A stretch of DNA of 64,000 nt. It comes from Psychrobacillus sp044762745. Lineage in GTDB: Bacteria > Bacillota > Bacilli > Bacillales_A > Planococcaceae. The translations under genes and the position numbers were made by a program. Shown here in pieces: positions 52,351 through 60,092 of the stretch. A model generated the notes under the pieces. The model was not told where the DNA came from. It ran no database searches and saw only the letters and a list, made by a program, of their open reading frames with translations. Every line of letters begins with the position of its first letter. Position 1 is the first letter of the stretch. The stretch is taken from the NCBI RefSeq assembly GCF_044762745.1, contig NZ_JBIWEX010000002.1:62001-126000 (forward strand), written 5' to 3'.

Positions 52351-53334
52351 TTATAGTAATTCTGTACGAAGTTGTTCTTCGGATTTTGGTGAAAGTAACC
52401 CTAGTGGAATATCAAAAGCTGTTTTCGCACCACTTTGACCGGATTGACCTAGTCTGTAAGCAGCTCTGGCATATGCAACTAATACACTGGAAGTGAAATT
52501 AGGATTACTTTCAAGCTTCAACGAGAACTCCATCAATTGTTTTTCTTGTGTGCCACTTTCTCCGCTACGAATTACAAATCCACCATGCGGCATCCCACTA
52601 TGATTTTGTTGTAGTTCTTCTGAAGTGATAAAATGCACTGTTGTATCGTAGTCAGCAAAGTAATTTGGCATTGTGATAATTTGTTGCTCTACCTGTTCTT
52701 TACTCGCTCCATCTTCTAATACAACATAACATTCTCTCGTATGTTTTTCACGTGTCGAAAGCGTTGGATGTTCTCCACTACGAACACGGTCTACCGCTTC
52801 TTTTACAGGAAGTGTATATTGAACTGCGTTTTTTACTCCTTCAATTCGGCGTACTGCATCGGAATGTCCTTGACTTAAGCCGTCTCCCCAAAATGTATAT
52901 GTATTACCTTCTGGAAGTACTACTTCTCCAAGCAATCGGTTTAACGAGAATAAACCAGGATCCCATCCTACTGATATAACACTTATTTTGTTAGAAGCTT
53001 TCGCAACTTTATCTACTTTATTAAAAAACTCTGGTATTAATGCATGTGTATCAAAGCTATCCACTGTGTGGAAAGTCTTCGTTATTTCTGGTGTTTGTTC
53101 TGGCAGATCTTTCGCAGAACCACCACATAAAATCATGACATCTATTTTATCTTGAAAATCCTTTACTTCATCCACTAAATATACCCCAACAGAAGCATCG
53201 TTTACTTGAACAGTTAATGGGTCACGTCTCGTAAATACACCAACTAATTCCATATCAGGATTTTGTTTTACTGCTAGCTGGACTCCTCGCCCTAAGTTTC
53301 CGTACCCTATAATACCAATTCGAATTTTACTCAT
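52351..53334 (-). CDS. ddh: meso-diaminopimelate dehydrogenase
   Basis: 327 aa, the size of known DAP dehydrogenases. The NADPH fold is seen as IGIIGYGNLGRGV near residues 6-18, and conserved substrate loops as CGGSAKDLPEQ, SVGWDPGLFSLNR, DGLSQGHSDAVRRI and SGMPHGGFVIRSG. It makes meso-DAP from tetrahydrodipicolinate in a single step, bypassing the acylated route. The enzyme has a scattered distribution and is known from Corynebacterium and the Lysinibacillus group, which supports the taxonomic guess. Single-gene unit. Confidence 0.95.
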   Translation of the reverse strand: MSKIRIGIIGYGNLGRGVQLAVKQNPDMELVGVFTRRDPLTVQVNDASVGVYLVDEVKDFQDKIDVMILCGGSAKDLPEQTPEITKTFHTVDSFDTHALIPEFFNKVDKVAKASNKISVISVGWDPGLFSLNRLLGEVVLPEGNTYTFWGDGLSQGHSDAVRRIEGVKNAVQYTLPVKEAVDRVRSGEHPTLSTREKHTRECYVVLEDGASKEQVEQQIITMPNYFADYDTTVHFITSEELQQNHSGMPHGGFVIRSGESGTQEKQLMEFSLKLESNPNFTSSVLVAYARAAYRLGQSGQSGAKTAFDIPLGLLSPKSEEQLRTELL

Positions 53335-53404
53335 TTACTTTCCCCCAAATTTACGATTTCATAGTATTAAAATACATGCATATTACTGAATAGTCAATGA
53401 ATAA

Positions 53405-53905
53405 TTATTCAGGGGCTTCTCCAGAAAAAGCTAGCCATTCTTCTTTCGAAGGACCATACATTCCCGGTACCGTAAGTCCTGCTTGACGCATTAGCACCGT
53501 TATTTGACCTCTGTGATGGGTTTGATGGGATATTAATACTTGAAGAATAGTTGCAACTGACCATGTTTGACCGTACATATCTTTTTCTTCTAAAAGCGTT
53601 TCATCGGACCATTGTTCCTTTATCGCTTGCACCATTGCATCACTAGATTCTTTGTATGCCATTGCCATTTCTTTTGCGTTTTTTGGGTTAGGTGCATCAT
53701 GTGGAGTAGCGTTAAATTGCAACCCTGTTTTTCCAATCATCTCATCGATTGTCACTACGATATGCCAAGCAAGCGTACCTAGTGTTCTGCCTTCTTCATA
53801 TACTTTTTGATTTAACGATTCGTCTGTTAAAGTATCTAATATTTTGAGCGTAGATTCAGATTCATGTTTCCAATTCGTTAAAAAGTCTTCTAAAGTTCTA
53901 ATCAT
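53405..53905 (-). CDS. DinB-family protein
   Basis: 166 aa, four-helix bundle. The metal triad is visible: His in TLGTLAWHIVVTIDEM and the paired His in ISHQTHHRGQITVLMRQ. The family is damage-induced in B. subtilis and includes bacillithiol S-transferases; which substrate this one uses is not clear. The start codon follows AGGGATCT. It lies alone upstream of ddh and shares no transcript with the divergent GIY-YIG gene. Confidence 0.9.
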   Translation of the reverse strand: MIRTLEDFLTNWKHESESTLKILDTLTDESLNQKVYEEGRTLGTLAWHIVVTIDEMIGKTGLQFNATPHDAPNPKNAKEMAMAYKESSDAMVQAIKEQWSDETLLEEKDMYGQTWSVATILQVLISHQTHHRGQITVLMRQAGLTVPGMYGPSKEEWLAFSGEAPE

Positions 53906-54036
53906 CTAGATCCCTCCAAATTTGTCAATAAGCTATATTTTGATATACGATAGTTAGATTCCTGCTTTCTTGCGAATAGATATTACTGTCCGGTTATGGT
54001 AGACTAAAGGACAGACAATAAGAGGACGTGAGCAAA

Positions 54037-54411
54037 TTGATTAAAATTGAATTACCGAAACCAACCGTTACCATTACCCAACGTGAACAAGTGATTAAAG
54101 AAGGAGAAATTGAAATCCCATCTATTTACGGATTTATCGACTTCCATCAACTCCCTCGCGATAAAGGCGGCATCTTTATGTTTTATAACAAAAACGATGA
54201 GCTTTTATTCGTTGGGAAAGCACGAAAAATAAGACAACGTATTAAAAAGCACTTTGAAGACAACGTATCCCCTATGATTAAACATCGGGACGAAGTGTAC
54301 AAAATCAGCGTGTGTATAGTAGATGAAGCGATGGATCGTGAAATTTACGAAACATATGCTATTAACACGTTAAAATCGAAATACAATATAGACAAAGCAT
54401 TTTTTAGATAA
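54037..54411 (+). CDS. GIY-YIG nuclease-domain protein
   Basis: 124 aa from the TTG at 54037, which is 10 nt past AGAGGA; a GTG at 54028 would be too close to any ribosome site. The GIY-YIG core is seen as GGIFMFYNKNDELLFVGKARKIRQRIKKHF (GI-F plus FVGKA in place of YIG), followed by the conserved Glu in REIYETYAINTLKSKYN. It looks like the isolated UvrC-type nuclease domain without the helicase-binding parts. DNA cleavage is likely but the target is unknown. Ends in a strong terminator. Confidence 0.82.
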   Translation: MIKIELPKPTVTITQREQVIKEGEIEIPSIYGFIDFHQLPRDKGGIFMFYNKNDELLFVGKARKIRQRIKKHFEDNVSPMIKHRDEVYKISVCIVDEAMDREIYETYAINTLKSKYNIDKAFFR

Positions 54412-54423
54412 GTATCCTAATAT

Positions 54424-54468
54424 AAAACACAAAGAGAAAGTAATCCATTTTTCTCTTTGTGTTTTTTA
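54424..54468 (+). terminator. intrinsic terminator of the GIY-YIG gene
   Basis: ACACAAAGAGAAA and TTTCTCTTTGTGT arms with a 10-nt loop and a T-run. The stem-loop is 13 nt past the stop codon. Confidence 0.9.
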
Positions 54469-54552
54469 TTGCTCTTACTGTCCATTTGGTTGCTTTCTTA
54501 ACTTGGAAGGTTGCTCTCGGGACTAAATTGGTTGCCTTCACGCTCAGGTTGG
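54469..54552 (-). repeat. 21-nt-period repeat array, minus orientation (GCAACC units)
   Basis: On the plus strand TTGC begins at 54469, 54490, 54511 and 54532, exactly 21 nt apart; on the minus strand these are GCAAC units. Read in one minus-strand frame the array gives heptads such as EGNQFSPESNLPS and ESNQMDSKSN, interrupted by a stop. It sits directly after the terminator and occupies the intergenic space. Confidence 0.78.
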
Positions 54553-54578
54553 TCTCCCATAGACATTATTTCTAGTTT

Positions 54579-55571
54579 TTATTTCACTTCTTCAAAAATG
54601 CTCGTACTGTGAAGTGGTTGAACACGCGATTTTGGATCGATAAACGTTTTAATATGGCTAATTGCAATTGGTACTTCTCCAAAGCCAACCGCTATTAGTT
54701 TCACTTTTCCTTCATGGGTACACACATCACCTGCAGCATATATTCCTTCTATATTCGTCTCCATTTTTTCATTTACAACGACAGAATTTTTTTGCATATT
54801 CAGTCCCCAATTTTTCAATGGTCCTAGCGATGCCACATTTCCGTAATTAACGATGACATGGTCAACTGGAATTCGTTGTTCAGATTTATCTTTTCCGACG
54901 ATCACCACTTCCTGAACAGTTCGCCCATCTCCCACTAATTCTTTAATGCCAAAAGGTGTTTTTACTTGGACCTTAGATTGTTGTAATTGCTGAACAGTCA
55001 TTTCATGAGCCGTGAATTGTTCTTTTCGGTGACAAATTGTTACGTTCGAAGCAACATCCTCCAACATCAAGGACCAATCGAGCGCAGAGTCTCCTCCACC
55101 TAATACGAGCACGTCTGAGTCTTTGAAATGATTAATATCTTTCACTTTGTAATGAAGGTTTTTCCCTTCATACTCCGCTGCTCCAGGAACATTTAACTTC
55201 CTAGGTTGGAAAGAACCAATACCAGAAGTAAGCAATATTGTTTTCGAATAATGTAGAGCTTTATCCGTTGTTAAAGCAAAATAATCTGGAAATTTTTCAA
55301 GCAACATTGCCGTTTCTTCCAAACAAATCGTTGGATTACTATAAGCAGCCTGTTCTTCCAAATTTGCCACTAAATCTTTTGCTAAAATCTTCGGTAAACC
55401 ACCAACGTCATATATATATTTATCAGGATAAAGCTCCATTAACTGACCACCAAGCTGTGGTAGGCTATCGATTATTTTCACTTTCAAATCACGTAGTCCC
55501 GCATAAAAAGAAGCAAATAATCCTGTTGGACCTCCGCCTATAATAATTACATCGTATAATTCCTCATCCAT
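54579..55571 (-). CDS. ferredoxin/flavodoxin-NADP reductase, YumC/YcgT type
   Basis: 330 aa, thioredoxin-reductase fold but without the CxxC redox pair. FAD-binding IIGGGPTGLFASFYAG (about residues 9-24), NADPH-binding VLGGGDSALDWSLML and the closing GIYAAGDVCTHEGKVKLIAVGFGEV are clear. It passes electrons from NADPH to ferredoxin or flavodoxin. Of the two B. subtilis paralogues (YumC, YcgT) the Fur-linked one is YcgT; a Fur box 31 nt upstream of this start favours that identity. Start after GAGGGGG. Confidence 0.92.
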   Translation of the reverse strand: MDEELYDVIIIGGGPTGLFASFYAGLRDLKVKIIDSLPQLGGQLMELYPDKYIYDVGGLPKILAKDLVANLEEQAAYSNPTICLEETAMLLEKFPDYFALTTDKALHYSKTILLTSGIGSFQPRKLNVPGAAEYEGKNLHYKVKDINHFKDSDVLVLGGGDSALDWSLMLEDVASNVTICHRKEQFTAHEMTVQQLQQSKVQVKTPFGIKELVGDGRTVQEVVIVGKDKSEQRIPVDHVIVNYGNVASLGPLKNWGLNMQKNSVVVNEKMETNIEGIYAAGDVCTHEGKVKLIAVGFGEVPIAISHIKTFIDPKSRVQPLHSTSIFEEVK

Positions 55572-55601
55572 ATTTATACCCCCTCGCCGCTTTTAAAAGA
55601 A

Positions 55602-55616
55602 TGATAATGATTCTCA
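55602..55616. promoter_or_regulatory. Fur box upstream of the ferredoxin-NADP reductase gene
   Basis: TGATAATGATTCTCA on the plus strand matches the 7-1-7 Fur consensus (TGATAATnATTATCA) at 14 of 15 positions including the free centre. It lies between the divergent reductase and YuxK-like genes, 31 nt from the reductase start, so it would repress when iron is plentiful. Confidence 0.82.
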
Positions 55617-55645
55617 AACTTAGCCTATCATAAATCGTGCCCATC

Positions 55646-56035
55646 TTACAGAAATCGGTTTCGTATATCCGGAGATGGCATTGTACAACTATCTTTTTTC
55701 CCAAACCACTTGTATCTATTTTTTGCAATCACCCTATACATACGATCTCTAAAAGACTTAGGAATTACCTTGAACAGATAAAACCCCTTCCAAATTCCAC
55801 TTAAGTTTTTACAAATTTCAAGTGCTGCATCGGAGGACTCGTATACCGTATTATTATCAATTACTATCACACTATCCAATATTCCTGGTATGAAATGCTT
55901 TTTCTTTAGAATTACTCCTATATCGCTTTGTAAAGCCGCAAAGCGAAAATATCCTTGAGGATCTCTCTTAATAATAAATTGAACGCTTGCATCGCAAAAA
56001 TTACATTCTCCGTCAAACAAAACAATAGCAGTCAT
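55646..56035 (-). CDS. yuxK: DCC-family thiol-disulfide oxidoreductase (YuxK-like)
   Basis: 129 aa. The DCC motif D-x-x-C-x-x-C is complete (LFDGECNFCDASVQF), followed by the FRFAALQSDIG strand and a YLFKVIPKSFRDRMYRVIAKNRYKWFG tail typical of B. subtilis YuxK. The family is thioredoxin-like with an N-terminal Cys pair; its partner is unknown. The start follows AGGGAGG. It is transcribed toward the ferredoxin reductase gene and lies upstream of the Fur box, so iron control is unlikely. Confidence 0.9.
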   Translation of the reverse strand: MTAIVLFDGECNFCDASVQFIIKRDPQGYFRFAALQSDIGVILKKKHFIPGILDSVIVIDNNTVYESSDAALEICKNLSGIWKGFYLFKVIPKSFRDRMYRVIAKNRYKWFGKKDSCTMPSPDIRNRFL

Positions 56036-56162
56036 ACGAAATCCCTCCCTTTCTTACAGTATATCAGTGATAACGAACAAAAGTGCAAGCGTTGGAGTCT
56101 GGATGGGGAATCACTTGTAGAAAGTTATCCACATGTAATAGATTTTATGATTTGGTAAAGCA

Positions 56163-56196
56163 AGAAAAAACCCCAGTACATATGTATACTGAGGCA
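56163..56196 (-). terminator. intrinsic terminator of the YteA-like gene
   Basis: On the minus strand CCTCAGTATAC and GTACTGGGG arms around ATAT, followed by TTTTTTCTTG. Seven nt past the stop at 56203. Confidence 0.8.
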
Positions 56197-56202
56197 TTAC
56201 AT

Positions 56203-56688
56203 TTACTGTTTGTCAGAAGGAGTATCCGAAGAACCGACTTCTTCTAAAATTTCAAAGCTATTTGAATAATCCCTAAGTCTAGGATCTTCATCTTCTACCG
56301 GTTGATCGGTTGTAGAATTTAACAGAGATTCTTCTACTGGACGTATTTCCTCGTTCACTTCTTGCTGAGCATGCTCCACGCATGTAGTTGTAGTAGGAAC
56401 AGCCTCTAGCCTTTCCATTGGAATTTCTTTTCCACACTCTGAACATACACCATAAGTTCCTTCATCTATTGCAGCTAGAGCCTCTTTTATATCCTCTATC
56501 TCCTCCTCATAATGCTTTCGCAGTGCTAATCGGGTGTGTTTATCCGCTAGGTCTGTCGCATTATCAGCTGGATGGTTATCGTAATTGGATAACTCTGTTG
56601 TTTCAAATTCTTCTTCATTATCCATACTATGTTCTAGTTCGTCTAAACGTTTTTGTAACGTAATTTTTAACTCATCATATTTCGCCAT
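56203..56688 (-). CDS. YteA-like TraR/DksA zinc-finger protein
   Basis: 161 aa from the ATG at 56688 behind TAAAGGAGG. A long N-terminal coiled coil (DELKITLQKRLDELEHSM; HTRLALRKHYEEEIEDIKEAL) is followed by the C4-type zinc finger CSECGKEIP...TTCVEHAQ. The tail is acidic (EEIRPVEESLLNSTTDQPVEDEDP). This is the DksA/TraR architecture; such proteins bind the RNA polymerase secondary channel. YteA members in Bacillales are often sporulation-linked. Monocistronic. Confidence 0.87.
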   Translation of the reverse strand: MAKYDELKITLQKRLDELEHSMDNEEEFETTELSNYDNHPADNATDLADKHTRLALRKHYEEEIEDIKEALAAIDEGTYGVCSECGKEIPMERLEAVPTTTTCVEHAQQEVNEEIRPVEESLLNSTTDQPVEDEDPRLRDYSNSFEILEEVGSSDTPSDKQ

Positions 56689-56815
56689 TTGAGTTCCTCC
56701 TTTACTTCTTATAAGGATTCCCACATTTCAGCGAAATAAAACAATTTCTCTCATGATTGAAACATTACATTATTTTTAACTATTGAAGTATGATAAATAC
56801 AAAGGAGTGATAAGT

Positions 56816-57442
56816 ATGGGAATTCATAAGTTTTTTATGAGCATGAACGATTTAGAAAGAATTATTCGAGCCCCTGGACGTTTTAAGTTTGAGGAGCATA
56901 ATGTAGCTGCACATTCTTGGAAGGTTTCCCAATATGCTATGTTTTTTGCTACAATAGAAGAGAACAACGGTGCTAACATCAACTGGAAATCACTTTACGA
57001 AAAAACAATTAATCATGACTTTGCGGAAATTTTTATCGGTGATATTAAAACACCTGTCAAACATGCCTCTCCTGAATTGAAACAAATGCTTTCTCACGTA
57101 GAAGAAAAAATGATGGAAAAATTTATATTAAATGAGATTCCTAATGAGTTTCAACCAGTGTTTTTTGAACGCATGAAAGAAGGAAAAGACGAAACGATCG
57201 AAGGGCGATTATTAGAACTAGCAGACAAACTAGATCAAGTATACGAAGCTTTTGCGGAGCTACAACGTGGCAATACTGATGTTGAATTCTTAAAAATGTA
57301 CGAGACTGCATTACGAAAAATCCTTCATATTCCATTACCTAAAAGTATCGCCTATTTTAAAGAAGTAATGCTTCAAGATATAATAGCAGAGGAATCTGTA
57401 ATTGACGTAAAAACGCTGAAATTAAAAATAATAGTGGAATAA
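56816..57442 (+). CDS. HD-domain 5-prime-deoxynucleotidase-like protein (YfbR family)
   Basis: 208 aa from the ATG at 56816 behind AAAGGAGTG; an earlier in-frame ATG at 56783 has no ribosome site. HD metal motifs: HNVAAHSWKVSQYA, INHDFAEIFIGDIKTPVKHA and LADKLDQVYEAFAELQRG. It is the YfbR/HD-domain deoxynucleotidase pattern, dephosphorylating deoxynucleoside monophosphates. Immediately downstream lies a GntR regulator with its own palindrome, so co-regulation is possible but unproven. Confidence 0.88.
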   Translation: MGIHKFFMSMNDLERIIRAPGRFKFEEHNVAAHSWKVSQYAMFFATIEENNGANINWKSLYEKTINHDFAEIFIGDIKTPVKHASPELKQMLSHVEEKMMEKFILNEIPNEFQPVFFERMKEGKDETIEGRLLELADKLDQVYEAFAELQRGNTDVEFLKMYETALRKILHIPLPKSIAYFKEVMLQDIIAEESVIDVKTLKLKIIVE

Positions 57443-57458
57443 AAATATTTACTATAAA

Positions 57459-57476
57459 AATACGATATATCGTATT
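57459..57476. promoter_or_regulatory. perfect 18-bp palindrome, candidate GntR operator
   Basis: AATACGATATATCGTATT reads the same on both strands. It lies between the HD-domain gene and gntR, 53 nt before the GntR start, where an autoregulatory site would be. No other palindrome of this quality is in the gap. Confidence 0.7.
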
Positions 57477-57529
57477 AGATAGTGTATACTATTATTGAAC
57501 TATTAAGACAATTGAAAGGAGGGTGTTTA

Positions 57530-58174
57530 ATGCCAATACCTGTTAATCATGCCAAACCTGTCCGTACTACCGCTAAACTCCATGCTTTTAACCAATTACA
57601 ACAATGGATCATTGATGGTACGCTTCAACCGCAAGAAAAATTAAATGATATTGAACTTGCAAAAGCATTAGGTGTTAGTAGAACACCGATCCGGGAATCG
57701 TTGCAACTTTTAGAGTCACAAGGTTTCGTGTCCATGCAACCGGGAAGAGCTACCCAAGTCACAGCGGTGGAAACGGAGGATATTAATAATCTACTCCCAC
57801 CGCTTTCAGTATTGCAAGCGCTTGCAGCAGAGCTCGCCATCCCAAATATAGACGAGGCTACACTTCAACTACTAGAGGAAAAAAACAAGCAATTTGCAGA
57901 AGCACTCTATGCGAAAGAATTCACTGTTGCACTAAAAGTAGATGAAGAGTTTCATCAAATTATTGTAGATAGTGCAAATAATCCATACATACATTCTATG
58001 GTAGAAATGCTTCAAGCCCATGTAAGAAGATTATTCTATTATGAGAAGATTATTTTAAGAGAGTACTCCATCAAACAACACGCAGAAATTATTAAACTAC
58101 TGCGAGAAAAAGAGGCACAAAAACTAGCAGAAACGATGCGGTCAAATTGGATTTACACAATTGAAGAATTTTAA
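57530..58174 (+). CDS. GntR-family regulator, FadR (FCD) subgroup
   Basis: 214 aa from the ATG at 57530, 8 nt after AAAGGAGGG. The winged helix is WIIDGTLQPQEKLNDIELAKALGVSRTPIRESLQLLESQGFVSMQPG. The C-terminal FCD helical domain has the metal/ligand histidines expected in VDEEFHQIIVDSANNPYIHSMVEM and KQHAEIIKLL. FadR-type members respond to small organic acids. The target is unknown; the palindrome upstream suggests autoregulation, and the neighbouring brnQ is convergent rather than divergent. Confidence 0.9.
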   Translation: MPIPVNHAKPVRTTAKLHAFNQLQQWIIDGTLQPQEKLNDIELAKALGVSRTPIRESLQLLESQGFVSMQPGRATQVTAVETEDINNLLPPLSVLQALAAELAIPNIDEATLQLLEEKNKQFAEALYAKEFTVALKVDEEFHQIIVDSANNPYIHSMVEMLQAHVRRLFYYEKIILREYSIKQHAEIIKLLREKEAQKLAETMRSNWIYTIEEF

Positions 58175-58207
58175 AGAATGAGTTGTCCAAGGGAAGCAAT
58201 TGAAACC

Positions 58208-58242
58208 ATGCCCGCGGAACGCGTCCGTCTGGAACGGAAATC
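58208..58242 (-). repeat. truncated relic of the GC-rich module (minus orientation)
   Basis: On the minus strand GATTTCCG, then GACGGACGCG and TTCCGCGGG, line up with GATTTCCGCTGCAGGGCGGACGC and TTTCCGCGGGG of the module at 46799-46834, with a few substitutions. The hairpin part and terminal motif are missing. It lies in the short gap between gntR and the brnQ terminator. Confidence 0.6.
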
Positions 58243-58250
58243 AATGCATG

Positions 58251-58305
58251 AAAAAAGGGACCATCACTCAGTCACTAAATGACTTAGGAGATAGCCCCTT
58301 TTTTT
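58251..58305 (-). terminator. intrinsic terminator of brnQ
   Basis: On the minus strand AAGGGGCTATC and GATGGTCCCTT arms (two wobble pairs) enclose an inner hairpin AGTCA/TGACT, ending in TTTTTTC. Four nt past the stop codon at 58309. Confidence 0.78.
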
Positions 58306-58308
58306 CAT

Positions 58309-59655
58309 CTATACTTGTTGGAACCTAGCGATGACACCAGTAATAATCGTAACAATGACAAATGGAATGAGCCAACCAAGACCAACCTCATAGAAAGGTA
58401 AGGTATCCTTATAAAACGATATAATTGGTTTCAACCAGCTATAATACTCAATGTCTAAAGAATTACATAATGCTTTAAAACCATCGATAACACTTATTAA
58501 AAACGTAATGAACATTACACTTACATATACAAGTCGTGCATGATTAAACAACGGAGATAGAAACGTTAACAAAATGAGTACAATCGCTAATGGATATAAT
58601 AACATTAACACTGGAACAGAGTACGTAATAATATTAGATAATCCAAAGTTAGCAATAATACAAGTAAACACACTGAAGAAAACAACAAAGGCCTTATAAC
58701 TAATCTTCGGCATTAACGTATGAAAATATTCTCCACATGCTGTCGTCAAACCAATACTAGTAGTCAAACACGCTAGGAAGATTACTATAGATAAAAGAGC
58801 TATCCCAAAAGAACCAAAATAATGTTCTGAAGCACTACTCAACACTGGTCCTCCATTATCAAACAAACCAAAAATTTCTGTGCTAGTCGCCCCTAAATAG
58901 GCAATACCCGCATAAATGACACCTAAAAAGAAAATCGCGACTCCACCAGATTTAGCCGTTGCTACAATAATTCCTTTTGTTGAATTTATCCCCAATGATC
59001 TAATTGCATTGATGACAATAATACCAAATACTAAGGAAGCCAGTGCATCCATTGTATTGTAACCTTCCGTAAAGCCTGTCATAAATGCTTTGTCCACATA
59101 ATTTCCATGGGGTTCCTCAAATACGCCCATTGGTTTAAAGACAACAAATAACAATAAGATAAATAACCCGATAATAATTCCTGGAGATAAGTATTTCCCT
59201 ACGTTATCCACAATTTTGGATGGATTAAGCGAAAACAACATCGTAACTCCAAAGAAAAATATCGTAAAAATTAATAATCCAATCTGCGCGAAATCTTCAG
59301 AAATAAATGGTAAAGGTAAAATCCCTATCTCATAAGAAACTGCTCCTGTTCTTGGCAATGCAAAAAATGGTCCGATTGTTAAGTACAATAAAGAAGTAAA
59401 TATTACCGCAAAGATTGGATGAACTCTGCTTGATAACTCTTGTAAATTTTTACTTCCTGAAAAACCCATTGCTAGTGTGCCTAGGAAAGGTAATCCTATT
59501 CCAGTTGCTAAGAAACCAATAATCGCTGGCCAGAGGTTTGTACCAGCGTTTTGTCCTAAGCTCGCCGGAAAGATTAAATTACCTGCTCCAAAGAACAGTG
59601 CAAATAACATTACTCCGATTACAAGGTAATTGGCAAATGATAATTTCGTGTTCAT
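58309..59655 (-). CDS. brnQ: branched-chain amino acid carrier BrnQ
   Basis: 448 aa with about 12 helices, the LIVCS family. Typical segments: FALFFGAGNLIFPASLGQNAG near the N-terminus, FLATGIGLPFLGTLAMGFSG, GYNTMDALASLVFGIIVI and CLTTSIGLTTACGEYF. It imports leucine, isoleucine and valine with sodium or protons. The promoter at 59804-59776 gives a leader of about 110 nt with no T-box or CodY-like palindrome that I could confirm. Single gene. Confidence 0.95.
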   Translation of the reverse strand: MNTKLSFANYLVIGVMLFALFFGAGNLIFPASLGQNAGTNLWPAIIGFLATGIGLPFLGTLAMGFSGSKNLQELSSRVHPIFAVIFTSLLYLTIGPFFALPRTGAVSYEIGILPLPFISEDFAQIGLLIFTIFFFGVTMLFSLNPSKIVDNVGKYLSPGIIIGLFILLLFVVFKPMGVFEEPHGNYVDKAFMTGFTEGYNTMDALASLVFGIIVINAIRSLGINSTKGIIVATAKSGGVAIFFLGVIYAGIAYLGATSTEIFGLFDNGGPVLSSASEHYFGSFGIALLSIVIFLACLTTSIGLTTACGEYFHTLMPKISYKAFVVFFSVFTCIIANFGLSNIITYSVPVLMLLYPLAIVLILLTFLSPLFNHARLVYVSVMFITFLISVIDGFKALCNSLDIEYYSWLKPIISFYKDTLPFYEVGLGWLIPFVIVTIITGVIARFQQV

Positions 59656-59775
59656 TCTTTCTTCCTCCTGTGATATAAGAAATAATCATTTCTCACTGTT
59701 TGTAGAATTTCCTCTAAGATGAATGCTATGCAAATGATTTTCTTCATCACCGCTGTATGCAATATATCAGACTTG

Positions 59776-59804
59776 ATAATACTATGTATTTTATCAGAAT
59801 GCAA
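59776..59804 (-). promoter_or_regulatory. candidate sigma-A promoter of brnQ
   Basis: On the minus strand TTGCAT (59804-59799) and TATTAT (59781-59776) with a 17-nt spacer. The predicted start at about 59769 leaves a leader of roughly 110 nt. The rest of the 437-nt gap holds the mrp terminator and a small inverted element. Confidence 0.55.
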
Positions 59805-59925
59805 TATATTAATCTAAATTAATTGAACATTTATTTTATTGGAAAAATATTCATCTATAAAAAAAAAACATACAAAGCCTTTATGTGCATATTAGAATTC
59901 TCTTACTAAAAAAGTTTGAGCAGTA

Positions 59926-59999
59926 GAGGAATAAGTAATGCGTCTTAAGGATGATACTAGCGGACACTTAATAGCCTAATTAAGACGTATTATTTCTAC
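59926..59999. repeat. minimal inverted element related to repeat loci 1 and 2
   Basis: GGAATAAGTAATGCGTCTTAA (ending 59948) and its inverted partner TTAAGACGTATTATTTC (from 59980) face each other across about 30 nt. They resemble the terminal motifs of the other two loci, and all three have AGTGGC a short way beyond the right end. No GC-rich module lies between them. Confidence 0.6.
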
Positions 60000-60035
60000 A
60001 TAGTGGCACACATTTTACTTTATTACTTCCTAAAG

Positions 60036-60083
60036 TAGAAAGAAGCTAACACTTTAAGATAAGCTCTTAAAGTGTTAGCTTCT
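60036..60083 (-). terminator. intrinsic terminator of the mrp operon
   Basis: On the minus strand AAGCTAACACTTTAAGA and CTTAAAGTGTTAGCTT arms with a 6-nt loop, then CTTTCT. Ten nt past the mrpG stop at 60093. Confidence 0.85.
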
Positions 60084-60092
60084 ATTATAAAA

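Noticed and set aside
59656..59770. T-box or CodY-regulated leader of brnQ
   Set aside because: The leader is only about 110 nt, without a T-box sequence; the best CodY-like stretch has too many mismatches to the AATTTTCWGAAAATT consensus.
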